Origin: Bacillota bacterium
Lineage (GTDB): Bacteria; Bacillota; Clostridia; Clostridiales; Clostridiaceae
Direction of reading: 5' to 3'
Length of the DNA stretch: 64,000 nucleotides
Assembly (NCBI GenBank): GCA_023445445.1
Contig: JAEXLD010000060.1
Span: 1 to 64,000 of the forward strand
The notes under the pieces are model-generated. The model had not been told where the DNA came from. It made no database searches and saw only the letters and a list, made by a program, of their open reading frames with translations. The position numbers and the translations under genes were made by a program. Below are positions 16,626 to 25,594 of this stretch, piece after piece (within the stretch, counting starts at the first letter, position 1; each line of letters opens with the position of its first letter).

Positions 16626-17894
16626 ATGAAGAATATGAAAAAGCTATCAGTATTTCTATATACAAATATTCTTGGAAGAAAGATTTACGACGAATTTGAT
16701 GAAAGCATTGGAGAACTTAAGGATATTTATGTTACTACTGAAGATGGCTATCCTAGAGTAATTGGCTATAAAGTAAAACGTGATGGGTCTACTTTTCATT
16801 ATGAGTTTAGAACTATTAACTTTTATCAACAGGATGGTAATAGGATAAAAATAGTTACAAGAGGAAGTAAGGAAATACTACCAAGGACATACTCCTATTT
16901 ATTATCTGAAAACTTATTAGATAAAAAAATAGTTGATATTAATGGTAAACAAGTAGTAAGAGTTGATGATTTAAGAATAGCTGAGATTGCGGGAGAATAT
17001 AGAGTTATTGCAGTAGAAACAGGTCCTTTTGCAAGATTTAGAAGACTAAATTGCGCAAAGCTTGGAAGCTTTATCTATAAAATCTTAAGAAAGGATTATG
17101 AAGATAGAGTTTTAATGTGGGATGATGTTGAATCCTTAGAAATGGTAAATAATAATTTACAAATTTCAGTTCCATATAAGAAGCTTTCAACACTTCATCC
17201 AGCTGACTTAGCGGATATTCTAGAAAATTTAGATGCAAGCTCAAGAAAACAAGTATTTGAATCATTAGATGAAGATTTAGCAGCAGATACATTAGAAGAA
17301 ATAGAACCAGAATATAAGGGTAGTATAATAAAGGAATTAAGTGAAACTAAAGCAGCAGAACTTTTAGAAATAATGTCTAATGATGAAATTGCAGACGTAT
17401 TAGATGAATTAGACGATGAGGAAAGAGAAAAAATTCTTGTGAATTTAGAAAAAGAAGATGCTGATGAAGTTAAAGAAATATTAGAATATGAAGATGAAGC
17501 TGTAGGAAGTATAATGAGTACAGACTTTATTTCATTTAATTTAGATATAACTGTTGGAGAAATAATAGATATATTAAGAGAAATGGAAGAATTAGAAGAA
17601 GATGAGCTTTATAGAATTTATATAACTGATGAAGAAGATGTAGTTATTGGATCTATTACACCAGCAGATTTAATTTTAAATAAACCAGATGTTAAAGTTA
17701 AGGATATTATGACAGAGGATATAGATGTTATAAGAAATGACGTTAATATAGATGAAGCTATAGAACTTATAGCAAAATATGATCTATTAACAATTCCAGT
17801 TATAGATGAGGAAAATAAGCTAATTGGAGCAGTAAACACTCATGATATAATAGATGAAATTTTGTATCCAATATGGAAGAAAAAAATAAGATAG
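16626..17894 (+). CDS. Soluble PRC-barrel / MgtE-N / CBS-pair protein (not a full MgtE transporter)
   Basis: Residues of about 1-80 and 90-165 look like two PRC-barrel-type modules. Residues of about 185-300 are an MgtE N-terminal superhelical domain (LHPADLADILENLD, then repeated acidic helices). Residues of about 300-415 are two CBS modules (SIMSTDFISFNLDITV; DIMTEDIDVIRNDVNIDEAI). The protein stops right after the second CBS at residue 422, with no membrane helices, whereas true MgtE has five. It therefore cannot be a channel by itself and is more likely a cytosolic Mg2+ or nucleotide sensor; in other Firmicutes such proteins sit beside NRAMP-like metal transporters. The ATG at 16626 uses GAGGAGG, which is buried in a hairpin. 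Confidence 0.8.
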   Translation: MKNMKKLSVFLYTNILGRKIYDEFDESIGELKDIYVTTEDGYPRVIGYKVKRDGSTFHYEFRTINFYQQDGNRIKIVTRGSKEILPRTYSYLLSENLLDKKIVDINGKQVVRVDDLRIAEIAGEYRVIAVETGPFARFRRLNCAKLGSFIYKILRKDYEDRVLMWDDVESLEMVNNNLQISVPYKKLSTLHPADLADILENLDASSRKQVFESLDEDLAADTLEEIEPEYKGSIIKELSETKAAELLEIMSNDEIADVLDELDDEEREKILVNLEKEDADEVKEILEYEDEAVGSIMSTDFISFNLDITVGEIIDILREMEELEEDELYRIYITDEEDVVIGSITPADLILNKPDVKVKDIMTEDIDVIRNDVNIDEAIELIAKYDLLTIPVIDEENKLIGAVNTHDIIDEILYPIWKKKIR

Positions 17895-17904
17895 CTAGTG
17901 AATA

Positions 17905-17932
17905 TTGACATTTATAATTTTAGTCATATAAT
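17905..17932 (+). promoter_or_regulatory. Predicted promoter of the cysK-cysE T-box transcript
   Basis: A consensus TTGACA (17905-17910) and TATAAT (17927-17932) are 16 bases apart, just upstream of the T-box leader. Confidence 0.75.
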
Positions 17933-17944
17933 ATAAAATATAAA

Positions 17945-18217
17945 ACTTAGTAAATTACTCGGAATTAAAAACTGTGAAAAAGAAAAGTAATATAAAGGAA
18001 GGTTACAGAGAGAAAAGATAGATGAGAACTTTTCACCTATAATTTATATGAAGTGCCCTTTGGAGTTGAGGTTTGAAATAATAGTAGGACTTTCCGGTAT
18101 CATCCGTTATAATGAAATGCAATGTGCATTAAGAGTGAGATTAAGAGTTTAATCTAATTAGAGTGGAACCACGGAGTTTACTTCGTCTCTATAAAGCTTA
18201 GAGACGAAGTTTTTTTG
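17945..18217 (+). promoter_or_regulatory. T-box leader, cysteine-specific
   Basis: The conserved T-box sequence GAGTGGAACCACGG lies at 18161-18174. The terminator stem ACTTCGTCTCT (18180-18190) with AGAGACGAAGT (18200-18210) is followed by a run of T. In the specifier region, ATATGAAGTGCCC places the codon TGC (Cys) at 18054-18056. Uncharged tRNA-Cys would stabilise the antiterminator and switch on cysK and cysE. The same specifier segment recurs in the T-box at 46.4 kb. The stem I boundaries are approximate. Confidence 0.9.
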
Positions 18218-18281
18218 TTGTTTTATAAGTTTAAACATTATATATGAAGGGTAATTTATTTAATTAATATTTGGAGGAAAC

Positions 18282-19190
18282 ATGATATATAGTAAAACAT
18301 TAGATTTAATTGGAAATACACCTATAGTAAAGCTTAATAATTTAGTTTCAGAAAATAGTGCGGAAGTTTATGTGAAATTAGAAAAGTATAACCTAGGGGG
18401 AAGCGTTAAGGATAGAGCTGCCTTAGGAATGATTGAAAAAGCTGAAAAAGAAGGCCTTTTAAAGGAAGGTTCAATTATAGTTGAACCTACTAGTGGTAAT
18501 ACAGGGATAGCTTTAGCAATGATAGGAAGACTTAAAGGATATAAAGTTGTAATTGTTATGCCAGATAGTATGTCTAAAGAAAGAAGGGATTTAATTAAGG
18601 CTTATGGAGCAGAGCTTATATTAACAGAAGGTTCCTTAGGAATGAATGGAGCTATAGAAAAGGCTACTGAACTTTCTAAGAAAGAAAATTATTTTATGCC
18701 ACAGCAATTTGAAAATTTAGCTAATAGAGAATATCATTATTATACTACTGCTGAAGAAATCTATAATGACATAAATGATTTAGATGTTTTTATAGCTGGA
18801 GTTGGTACTGGAGGTACTATAACAGGAGTAGGTGAAAAGTTAAAAGAAAAAATAAATAATATAAAAATAGTTGCAGTTGAGCCTAAAAAGTCACCAGTAT
18901 TAAGTGGTGGAAGAGCAGGAGCTCATAAGATTCAAGGATTAGGTTCTGGATTTATACCTGAAATTTATAAACCTGAAATTATTGATGAGGTAGTAAGTGT
19001 TTCAGATGAAGATGCTTATAGAATAACAAAATTTATAGCTGAAAAAGAAGGAATATTACTTGGAATATCTTCTGGAGCAGCTATTTATGTAGCCTTAGAA
19101 ATGGCAAAAAAATTAGGAAAAGGTAAAAAGGTTTTAGCAATAGCACCAGATGGTGGAGAAAAATATATATCTATGGGTATTTATGATTAG
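18282..19190 (+). CDS. cysK: Cysteine synthase A (O-acetylserine sulfhydrylase)
   Basis: This PLP enzyme makes L-cysteine from O-acetyl-L-serine and sulfide. The PLP lysine lies in KLEKYNLGGSVKDRAALGMI, the phosphate-cup loop is GVGTGGTITGVGEKL, and the substrate loop is PTSGNTGIALA. The 302 residues are typical of CysK. A GGAGG site precedes the ATG, and the gene lies 65 bases after the T-box terminator, which controls it. It is followed by cysE 26 bases later, so both steps from serine to cysteine are co-transcribed and respond to cysteinyl-tRNA supply. Confidence 0.95.
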   Translation: MIYSKTLDLIGNTPIVKLNNLVSENSAEVYVKLEKYNLGGSVKDRAALGMIEKAEKEGLLKEGSIIVEPTSGNTGIALAMIGRLKGYKVVIVMPDSMSKERRDLIKAYGAELILTEGSLGMNGAIEKATELSKKENYFMPQQFENLANREYHYYTTAEEIYNDINDLDVFIAGVGTGGTITGVGEKLKEKINNIKIVAVEPKKSPVLSGGRAGAHKIQGLGSGFIPEIYKPEIIDEVVSVSDEDAYRITKFIAEKEGILLGISSGAAIYVALEMAKKLGKGKKVLAIAPDGGEKYISMGIYD

Positions 19191-19216
19191 TATTATCACA
19201 TAGAGGAGGAAGATCT

Positions 19217-19801
19217 GTGTTTAAGAATTTAAGATATGATATTAATAATATATTAGAAAATGACCCAGCAGCAAGGAGTAAAATAGAAGTGTTTTTATTA
19301 TATCCTTGTATCCATGCGTTAATAGCTTATAGAATATCACATTTTTTTTATAATCATAAAAGATTTTTTTGTGCTAGATTAATTTCACAAATAGCTAGAT
19401 TTATGACAGGTATAGAAATTCATCCAGGGGCAAAAATAGGAAAAGGTTTATTTATAGACCATGGAATGGGAGTAGTAATTGGAGAAACTAGTGAAATAGG
19501 TGATAATGTTACCATATACCATGGAGTTACCTTAGGTGGTACTGGAAAAGAAAAGGGAAAGAGACATCCTACCGTAGAAGATAATGTTATAATTGGAGCA
19601 GGTGCAAAGGTTCTTGGACCTATAGTCCTAAAAAAGGGAAGTAGAGTTGGGGCTAATACTGTGGTATTAAAGGATGTACCAAAAGATGCAACTGTTGTTG
19701 GATGTGCTGGTAGAAATATAATTAGAAATGTTAATGATATAATTGAGATAATAGATGAAGATGGTAATAAGAAAACTATATATAATCATATGATTATTTA
19801 G
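19217..19801 (+). CDS. cysE: Serine O-acetyltransferase
   Basis: This enzyme acetylates L-serine with acetyl-CoA to give O-acetylserine, the substrate of CysK. The left-handed beta-helix hexapeptide repeats run from about residue 65 (GIEIHPGAKIGKGLFIDHG, GVVIGETSEIGDNVTIYHGV) with the catalytic His-containing DHGMGVVIGE and YHGVTLGGT motifs. The 194 residues are the short Gram-positive form, without most of the N-terminal domain of enteric CysE. The GTG start at 19217 is preceded by GAGGAGGA. It follows cysK in the same T-box operon. Confidence 0.95.
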   Translation: MFKNLRYDINNILENDPAARSKIEVFLLYPCIHALIAYRISHFFYNHKRFFCARLISQIARFMTGIEIHPGAKIGKGLFIDHGMGVVIGETSEIGDNVTIYHGVTLGGTGKEKGKRHPTVEDNVIIGAGAKVLGPIVLKKGSRVGANTVVLKDVPKDATVVGCAGRNIIRNVNDIIEIIDEDGNKKTIYNHMII

Positions 19802-19824
19802 ATGGATAGTATTTGAGGGATAAT

Positions 19825-20811
19825 ATGAAGAAAGAGGATATTATAAATTTTTGTAATTCACTAGGGTTAGACACCTTAGGGTTTATCAAATGCAGAAAAT
19901 TTGAAGAGCTTGAAGCTTTCTTTAATGATAGAAGAGAAAAAGGCCTAGAAAATGAATTTGAAGAAAAGGATATATCAAAGAGAATAAATCCTTTTATTTA
20001 TATGGAAGAGGGGAAGACTATTATATCAATAGCTTTCCCTTATCTTCATGATGTAAAATATTTTGATAATGGATTTTCAGTATATACTAGAGGAAATGAT
20101 TATCATAGGGTAGTAAAATTTTATTTAAATCAAATATGTGAATTTATTGAAAATGCTGGTGGAAAGGCTTTATCCTTTGTGGATAGTAACTCTCTACCAG
20201 AGAGGTATATAGCTTATTTAGCTGGTGTTGGGTTTGTTGGAAAGAATAATTTAATAATTACTGAAAAATATGGCTCTTATGTATTTTTAGGAGAAATAAT
20301 AACAGACTTAGAATTAGAAGTTTCAGAAAGAAATTATAAGGAAATTCAGGATTTTAAAGAGTGTGGAAGCTGTGAACTTTGCTATAAGAGTTGTCCTAGC
20401 AAAGCTATAAATCCATATAAAAAGAATAGTAATATTTGTGTATCTTATTTTACTCAAAAAAAGGATTTAGATGATAAGCATATAAAATTATTAAAGGGAA
20501 GAGTATTTGGCTGTGATAGTTGTCAAAATTGTTGTCCATATAATGAAAAAGCTGAATTCTCTAAAATTAAAGAATTCTATCCTTTTGATTTTATGAATAA
20601 TGATAATACTCTAGAATTAGTAAATGCAAGTACAAAGGAATTTAAGGAATCATTTTTTAGAACTTCTTGTGGGTGGAGAGGTAAAAATGTGCTAAAGAGG
20701 AATGCCTTAATAAGAATTAACAATGATAAGGGAGATATAAGTGGAGTGAAAACTGATTCTCCATATTTAAAAGATTATGTTGATAGACTTTTAAATAGTA
20801 ATAAAATATAA
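19825..20811 (+). CDS. queG: Epoxyqueuosine reductase, short form
   Basis: This cobalamin-dependent enzyme carries out the last step of queuosine synthesis on tRNA. Two ferredoxin-type 4Fe-4S clusters are visible: CGSCELCYKSCPSKAI and CDSCQNCCPYN. The N-terminal part has the QueG segments YFDNGFSVYTRGNDYHRVV and AYLAGVGFVGKNNLII. The length of 328 residues is shorter than the roughly 380 of enteric QueG, lacking the C-terminal HEAT-like region, as is common in clostridia. The ATG at 19825 follows GAGGGA; an in-frame TTG at 19813 is less likely. It lies 23 bases after cysE and may be read from the same transcript. Confidence 0.88.
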   Translation: MKKEDIINFCNSLGLDTLGFIKCRKFEELEAFFNDRREKGLENEFEEKDISKRINPFIYMEEGKTIISIAFPYLHDVKYFDNGFSVYTRGNDYHRVVKFYLNQICEFIENAGGKALSFVDSNSLPERYIAYLAGVGFVGKNNLIITEKYGSYVFLGEIITDLELEVSERNYKEIQDFKECGSCELCYKSCPSKAINPYKKNSNICVSYFTQKKDLDDKHIKLLKGRVFGCDSCQNCCPYNEKAEFSKIKEFYPFDFMNNDNTLELVNASTKEFKESFFRTSCGWRGKNVLKRNALIRINNDKGDISGVKTDSPYLKDYVDRLLNSNKI

Positions 20812-20846
20812 TTATAGATATATGAATTAGGAAGTGAGGGAGAATA

Positions 20847-21551
20847 ATGTTATCACCAACATTAGTAAAGGTAATGAATATATTACCAGAATCATTAGTA
20901 GTAAAGATAACAAAAATAATTGTAGATAGGTATATTAAAAAATATGCTAATATAAAGGTAGAAGGTTTTGAAAAAATTGAAAATGTAGAAGGTCCTGTAA
21001 TATTCATTTGTAATCACTTAAGTAATGCAGATGGATTAATTTTATATAAAATTCTTAAAGAAAAATTTGATCCAACCTTTGTAGCAGGAATTAAATTATC
21101 TAATGATCCAATAACAAGGCTTGGGACTATGCTAGTTAAAAATGTTGGAATTAAACCAAATTCTGCAGATAAGGAAGCTATAACTAAGATAGTTAAATTA
21201 GTTAGAGGTGGAGAAAATCTTATGATTTTTCCAGAAGGAACTAGAAGTAGAACTGGAGCAATGATAGAAGGTAAGAAGGGCATACTATTAATAGCAAGAC
21301 TTACTAAGGCTAAAATAATTCCAATTGGTATGACAGGAGGAGAAGTTTTTCTTCCAATAAATAAAAATGGAGATATGGGTGGAGAAAAATTTAATTATGC
21401 AGATATAAATATTAATTTTGGAGAACCCTTATCATTACCACCTAAGGAAAAAGATGAGGATAAACATGAATATGATAATAGATGTATGGAATACATAATG
21501 AAATCAATAGCAAACTTACTACCTGAAAAGTATAGAGGAATATATAAGTAG
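20847..21551 (+). CDS. plsC: 1-acyl-sn-glycerol-3-phosphate acyltransferase
   Basis: This membrane-associated enzyme acylates lysophosphatidic acid to phosphatidic acid. The PlsC motifs are present: NHLSNADG (the HX4D active site) and FPEGTRSRTG. The 234 residues fit the family. A GAGGGAG site precedes the ATG, 35 bases after queG. The downstream nth gene starts nine bases later, so queG-plsC-nth form one transcript ended by the palindromic terminator at 22.2 kb. The acyl donor (acyl-ACP, acyl-CoA or acyl phosphate) cannot be told from sequence. Confidence 0.9.
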   Translation: MLSPTLVKVMNILPESLVVKITKIIVDRYIKKYANIKVEGFEKIENVEGPVIFICNHLSNADGLILYKILKEKFDPTFVAGIKLSNDPITRLGTMLVKNVGIKPNSADKEAITKIVKLVRGGENLMIFPEGTRSRTGAMIEGKKGILLIARLTKAKIIPIGMTGGEVFLPINKNGDMGGEKFNYADININFGEPLSLPPKEKDEDKHEYDNRCMEYIMKSIANLLPEKYRGIYK

Positions 21552-21559
21552 GTGTTTTT

Positions 21560-22198
21560 ATGAAAAAAAGAACTAAAGCTATTTTGGATACATTAAAAGA
21601 AGATTATCCAGATGCAAAATGTGAATTAAATCATGAATCTCCATTTCAGCTTTTAGTAGCAACAATACTTTCTGCTCAGACAACTGATAAGAAGGTAAAT
21701 GAAGTTACTGAAACCTTGTTTAGAGATTATCCAGACTTAGATGCATTTTTAACTCTTTCAGTAGATGAGCTTGAAGAGAGAATTAAACAAATAGGATTAT
21801 ATAGAAGTAAAGCTAAAAATCTAATTATGATGTGCAACCAACTTAAGGAAAAGTTTAATGGAGAAGTTCCAAGAACCATGGAGGAAATTACTTCTTTAGC
21901 AGGTGCAGGGAGAAAAACAGCAAATGTAGTTTTATCAAATGCCTTTGGTGTTCCATCTATTGCAGTAGATACACATGTGTTTAGGGTATCAAATAGATTA
22001 GGATTGGCTGATTCAGACAATGTTTTAGAAGTTGAAAAACAACTTCAAAAGGAACTCCCTAAAAGAGAATGGAGCTTAGCTCATCATTTACTTATTTTCC
22101 ATGGAAGAAGATGTTGTATAGCTAGAAATCCTAAATGTGAAATGTGCAATTTAACCAATTACTGTAAGTATTATAAAGAAGTTAAGAAAAAAAAGTAG
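21560..22198 (+). CDS. nth: Endonuclease III (DNA glycosylase/AP lyase)
   Basis: This base-excision repair enzyme removes oxidised pyrimidines and cleaves at abasic sites. The helix-hairpin-helix SLAGAGRKTANVVL contains the catalytic lysine, and VDTHVFRVSNRLGL carries the catalytic aspartate 18 residues later. The C-terminal 4Fe-4S loop has the Cys-X6-Cys-X2-Cys-X5-Cys pattern (CCIARNPKCEMCNLTNYC). The 212 residues match Escherichia coli Nth. It starts nine bases after plsC and is the last gene before a terminator. Confidence 0.95.
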   Translation: MKKRTKAILDTLKEDYPDAKCELNHESPFQLLVATILSAQTTDKKVNEVTETLFRDYPDLDAFLTLSVDELEERIKQIGLYRSKAKNLIMMCNQLKEKFNGEVPRTMEEITSLAGAGRKTANVVLSNAFGVPSIAVDTHVFRVSNRLGLADSDNVLEVEKQLQKELPKREWSLAHHLLIFHGRRCCIARNPKCEMCNLTNYCKYYKEVKKKK

Positions 22199-22228
22199 AA
22201 TTCAGGCTAAATTTAGCCTGAATTTTAA
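22199..22228. terminator. Palindromic terminator after nth
   Basis: Bases 22199-22224 form a perfect 26-base palindrome (AATTCAGGCTAAA joined to its reverse complement) followed by TTAAA. It overlaps the region immediately after the nth stop codon. Confidence 0.75.
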
Positions 22229-22346
22229 ATGAATTTAATTAGTTGAAAGATATTTGTAAGTTTTTAAAACTTTTATCATATTTTATATAGTGATATAATT
22301 ATTATGAAGAGTTTTTTAGCAAATTTGTATTATTGGAGGACAGCAT

Positions 22347-23252
22347 ATGAAAGTTGGAATTTTAATGGGGGGAATATCTTCAGAAAGAGAAGTTTCATTA
22401 AATAGTGGAAAGTCTATGATGGAGCATATAAATAAAAATAAGTATGAAGTTATTCCTGTTGTTATAGATAAGAAGGAAGAATTATTAGAAAAAGTTAAAG
22501 GCCTAGATTTTGCATTACTTGCATTACATGGTAAGTTTGGAGAAGATGGAACAGTTCAAGCTGTACTTGATACTTTAGGAATTCCTTATTCAGGTTGTGA
22601 TACTTTAAGTAGCTCTCTTTGTATGGATAAAGATTTAACTAAGAGCGTATTAAAAGCTAAAGGAATTAGAACTGCTAAATGGTTAAATGTTTCTTCAGTA
22701 GATGAAATAGATTATGAGAAAATAGAAGATATGGGATATCCAGTATTTATAAAGCCAACAAATGGTGGTTCAAGTGTTGCTACTTTTAAAGTAACTAAAA
22801 AAGAGGATGTAGAGAATGCTGTTGTAGAAGGCTTAAAATGGGATACAGAAGTTATGATAGAAGAATTAATTAAGGGTGAGGAAATTACTTGTCCTGTATT
22901 TGATAATGAGTTATTCCCAGTACTTGCTATAAAGGCAAAAACTGATTTTTATGACTATGAGCAAAAGTATTCAGCAAATGGAGCAGAACATTATCCTATA
23001 GATTTAGAACCTAAGATATATGAAGAAGTTAAGAAAATGGCTTTAGATACTTATAAGGCGTTAAAGTGCTCAGTTTACTCTAGAATTGATATGATAATAA
23101 CAGAAAATGGAGTTCCTTATGTTTTAGAAGTAAACACACTGCCAGGTATGACAGCAACTAGCCTTTTCCCTCAAAGTGCATCAGAAAAGGGAATAGGTTA
23201 TCCAGAGTTTATAGATATGATAATTGAATATTCTTTAAAGAAAAATAAATAA
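22347..23252 (+). CDS. ddl: D-alanine-D-alanine ligase
   Basis: This ATP-grasp enzyme makes D-Ala-D-Ala for peptidoglycan. The N-terminal GGISSEREVSLNSGKSM and LHGKFGEDGTVQAVLDTLGIPYSG motifs, the ATP-grasp segment GYPVFIKPTNGGSSVATFKV, and the Mg2+-binding VLEVNTLPGMT loop are all clear. The 301 residues match DdlB-type enzymes. A TTGGAGGA site precedes the ATG. It is probably expressed alone. Nothing here suggests D-Ala-D-Lac specificity, although VanRS-like regulators lie some kilobases downstream. Confidence 0.95.
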   Translation: MKVGILMGGISSEREVSLNSGKSMMEHINKNKYEVIPVVIDKKEELLEKVKGLDFALLALHGKFGEDGTVQAVLDTLGIPYSGCDTLSSSLCMDKDLTKSVLKAKGIRTAKWLNVSSVDEIDYEKIEDMGYPVFIKPTNGGSSVATFKVTKKEDVENAVVEGLKWDTEVMIEELIKGEEITCPVFDNELFPVLAIKAKTDFYDYEQKYSANGAEHYPIDLEPKIYEEVKKMALDTYKALKCSVYSRIDMIITENGVPYVLEVNTLPGMTATSLFPQSASEKGIGYPEFIDMIIEYSLKKNK

Positions 23253-23374
23253 ATTAAATAAGTAACCTAAGATAAAAAAATAGAGGAACTAAAGAGTAAT
23301 TTATTGGGATTTTCTACGTATATTTATAGAGTAAAATCATTAGTTTTTATTTTATATAGATGGGAGGAATTTTT

Positions 23375-25474
23375 ATGAATTTTATTTTTTTCGTTCTACT
23401 AGGATCAATTTTAGGTTTACTTTTTTGTATTTACCAAGGAAAAATAGTTATGCAAGCTGATGAAGGTGAAGAAAAAGTAAAGAGTATTTCTGCTAAGATT
23501 AGAAAAGGTGCAAATGCATATTTAAAAAGACAATATAAGGGCGTAGCAATATTTTTTGTATTGATGTTTCTTATATTTTTAGTTATGAGCTTTTTTGGAT
23601 ATGTTTCAATTTTTGTGCCTTTTTCTTTTATTATTGGAGGATTCTTATCAGGTCTTACTGGATTCATAGGCATGAAGGTAGCAACAAATGCAAATTCAAG
23701 AACTACTACAGCAGCTAAGAAGAGCTTAAATGGTGCATTAAAAATTTCCTTTAAAAGCGGTTCCATAATAGGTATAGTTGTTGTTTCTCTAGGATTATTA
23801 TATATAGCAGCTGGATATGTATTTTTAGACTGGTATTATAACGATTTAGCAGAAGCAGACAGATTACTACAAGTTACAAATAACATATTGACTTTTGGTA
23901 TAGGAGCTTCTTCAATGGCTCTATTTGCAAGAGTTGGTGGTGGTATATTTACGAAAGCAGCAGATGTAGGAGCTGACTTAGTAGGAAAAGTTGAAGCTGG
24001 TATTCCAGAGGATGACCCAAGAAATCCAGCAGTTATTGCAGATAATGTTGGTGATAATGTTGGTGATGTAGCTGGTATGGGGGCAGACCTTTATGAATCT
24101 TATGTAGGCTCATTAATATCATCTTGTGCTTTAGCAGTAGCAGCAGGGCTATCAAGAAATGGAGTAGCAGTTCCATTATTAGTTGCAACTTTAGGAGTAG
24201 TAGCTTCTGTTTTCTCTAGTTTCTTTGTAAGTGCAAAAGAAGATGCAACTCAAAAGAACCTTTTAAGTGCATTAAGAAGAGGAACATATATATCATCTGT
24301 AATCGTTGCAGTAGGTTCCTTCTTTATTGTAAGATACTTATTAGGCTCAGAAAATATAGGAGTTTACTTTAGTATTTTATCAGGACTTTTCGCAGGTATG
24401 CTAATAGGATTCTTTACAGAATACTATACTTCAGATAGTTATAAGCCTACTAAAAATTTAGCTGACATGAGTAAAACAGGACCAGCAACTATAATAATCG
24501 GAGGTCTTTCCCTTGGAATGATGTCAACAGCAATTCCAGTTATAATAGTGGCTATATCAGTACTTATAAGCTTTAATTTATCAGGAGGAATTAATGATTT
24601 TAACTTAGGATTATATGGAATAGCTATTTCAGCAGTTGGTATGCTATCTACTTTAGGTATTACTCTGGCAACAGATGCTTATGGTCCAATTGCAGATAAT
24701 GCAGGTGGAATTGCAGAAATGTCTGAACAAGATCCAGAAGTTAGAAAGAGAACAGATGCCTTAGATTCATTAGGAAATACAACTGCAGCAACAGGTAAAG
24801 GATTTGCTATAGGGTCAGCAGCCCTTACAGCTTTAGCATTTATAGCGGCTTATAAAGATTCTATAGAAAATATAGTTAAAGATGGAACAGCAAATTTCGA
24901 ATTCAATTTATCTATATTAAATCCACAAGTTCTTATAGGACTATTTATAGGTGGAATGGTAACATTCTTATTTTCAGCAAAGACAATGGATGCAGTAGGA
25001 CGAGCTGCTTCAAAGATTGTTGTAGAAGTAAGAAGGCAATTTAAAGAAATTCCAGGAATTATGGAAGGAAAGGGAGAACCTGATTACGAATCTTGCGTAG
25101 ATATTTGTACAAGATCTGCTCAAAAGGAACTTATCACTATAGCAATAATAGCAATAGCAACTCCTGTAATTGTTGGATTAATTTTAGGACCAAATGGAGT
25201 AGCAGGATTACTTGCAGGTGCAACAGTAACTGGATTTGCAATGGCAATTATGATGGCAAACTCAGGTGGAGCTTGGGATAATGCTAAGAAATATATTGAA
25301 TCAGGAGTTCTTGGAGGAAAAGGTTCAGACTGCCATAAAGCTGCAGTAGTTGGTGACACAGTAGGAGACCCATTTAAAGATACAACTGGACCATCAATTA
25401 ATATATTAATTAAATTAATGTCTATGGTTTCAATAGTATTTGGAGCATTAATCCTTGCTTTTGGAGCATTATAA
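23375..25474 (+). CDS. hppA: Membrane-bound ion-pumping pyrophosphatase, K+-dependent type
   Basis: This integral membrane enzyme couples pyrophosphate hydrolysis to Na+ and/or H+ export. About 15-16 hydrophobic helices are apparent. The substrate loop DVGADLVGKVEAGIPEDDPR with the DNVGDNVGDVAG repeat, and the later DTVGDPFKDTTGPS motif, define the family. The segment GNTTAATGKGFAIGSA carries Ala471 and Gly474, the pair typical of K+-dependent enzymes; K+-independent ones have Lys and Thr there. The ATG at 23360 precedes the GGGAGGA site, so the ATG at 23375 (699 residues) is the true start. Na+ versus H+ specificity cannot be fixed from what was read. Confidence 0.93.
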   Translation: MNFIFFVLLGSILGLLFCIYQGKIVMQADEGEEKVKSISAKIRKGANAYLKRQYKGVAIFFVLMFLIFLVMSFFGYVSIFVPFSFIIGGFLSGLTGFIGMKVATNANSRTTTAAKKSLNGALKISFKSGSIIGIVVVSLGLLYIAAGYVFLDWYYNDLAEADRLLQVTNNILTFGIGASSMALFARVGGGIFTKAADVGADLVGKVEAGIPEDDPRNPAVIADNVGDNVGDVAGMGADLYESYVGSLISSCALAVAAGLSRNGVAVPLLVATLGVVASVFSSFFVSAKEDATQKNLLSALRRGTYISSVIVAVGSFFIVRYLLGSENIGVYFSILSGLFAGMLIGFFTEYYTSDSYKPTKNLADMSKTGPATIIIGGLSLGMMSTAIPVIIVAISVLISFNLSGGINDFNLGLYGIAISAVGMLSTLGITLATDAYGPIADNAGGIAEMSEQDPEVRKRTDALDSLGNTTAATGKGFAIGSAALTALAFIAAYKDSIENIVKDGTANFEFNLSILNPQVLIGLFIGGMVTFLFSAKTMDAVGRAASKIVVEVRRQFKEIPGIMEGKGEPDYESCVDICTRSAQKELITIAIIAIATPVIVGLILGPNGVAGLLAGATVTGFAMAIMMANSGGAWDNAKKYIESGVLGGKGSDCHKAAVVGDTVGDPFKDTTGPSINILIKLMSMVSIVFGALILAFGAL

Positions 25475-25490
25475 TATAAAATGTAAGATT

Positions 25491-25526
25491 AAAAAATGCT
25501 GTACTTATAAAGTATGGCATTTTTTG
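25491..25526 (+). terminator. Rho-independent terminator of hppA
   Basis: AAAAAATGCTGTACTT pairs imperfectly with AAGTATGGCATTTTTT, giving a hairpin ending in a T run, 16 bases after the stop. Confidence 0.8.
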
Positions 25527-25594
25527 TATATAGAATTACTTTGGATACTATTAGTAAATAGTACTAGTAATATATTTAAAAACTATTAATGTAT

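Noticed and set aside
16626..17894. Annotation as MgtE magnesium transporter
   Set aside because: The protein ends after the CBS pair and has no hydrophobic segments.
22347..23252. Vancomycin-resistance-like cluster, given ddl, a VanRS-like pair and a VanW protein in the same region
   Set aside because: The ligase is an ordinary Ddl, no VanH/VanX genes are present, and the genes are separated by unrelated ones.
25093..25281. Short + strand ORF inside hppA
   Set aside because: It is out of frame with the clearly coding pyrophosphatase and has a biased, implausible composition.
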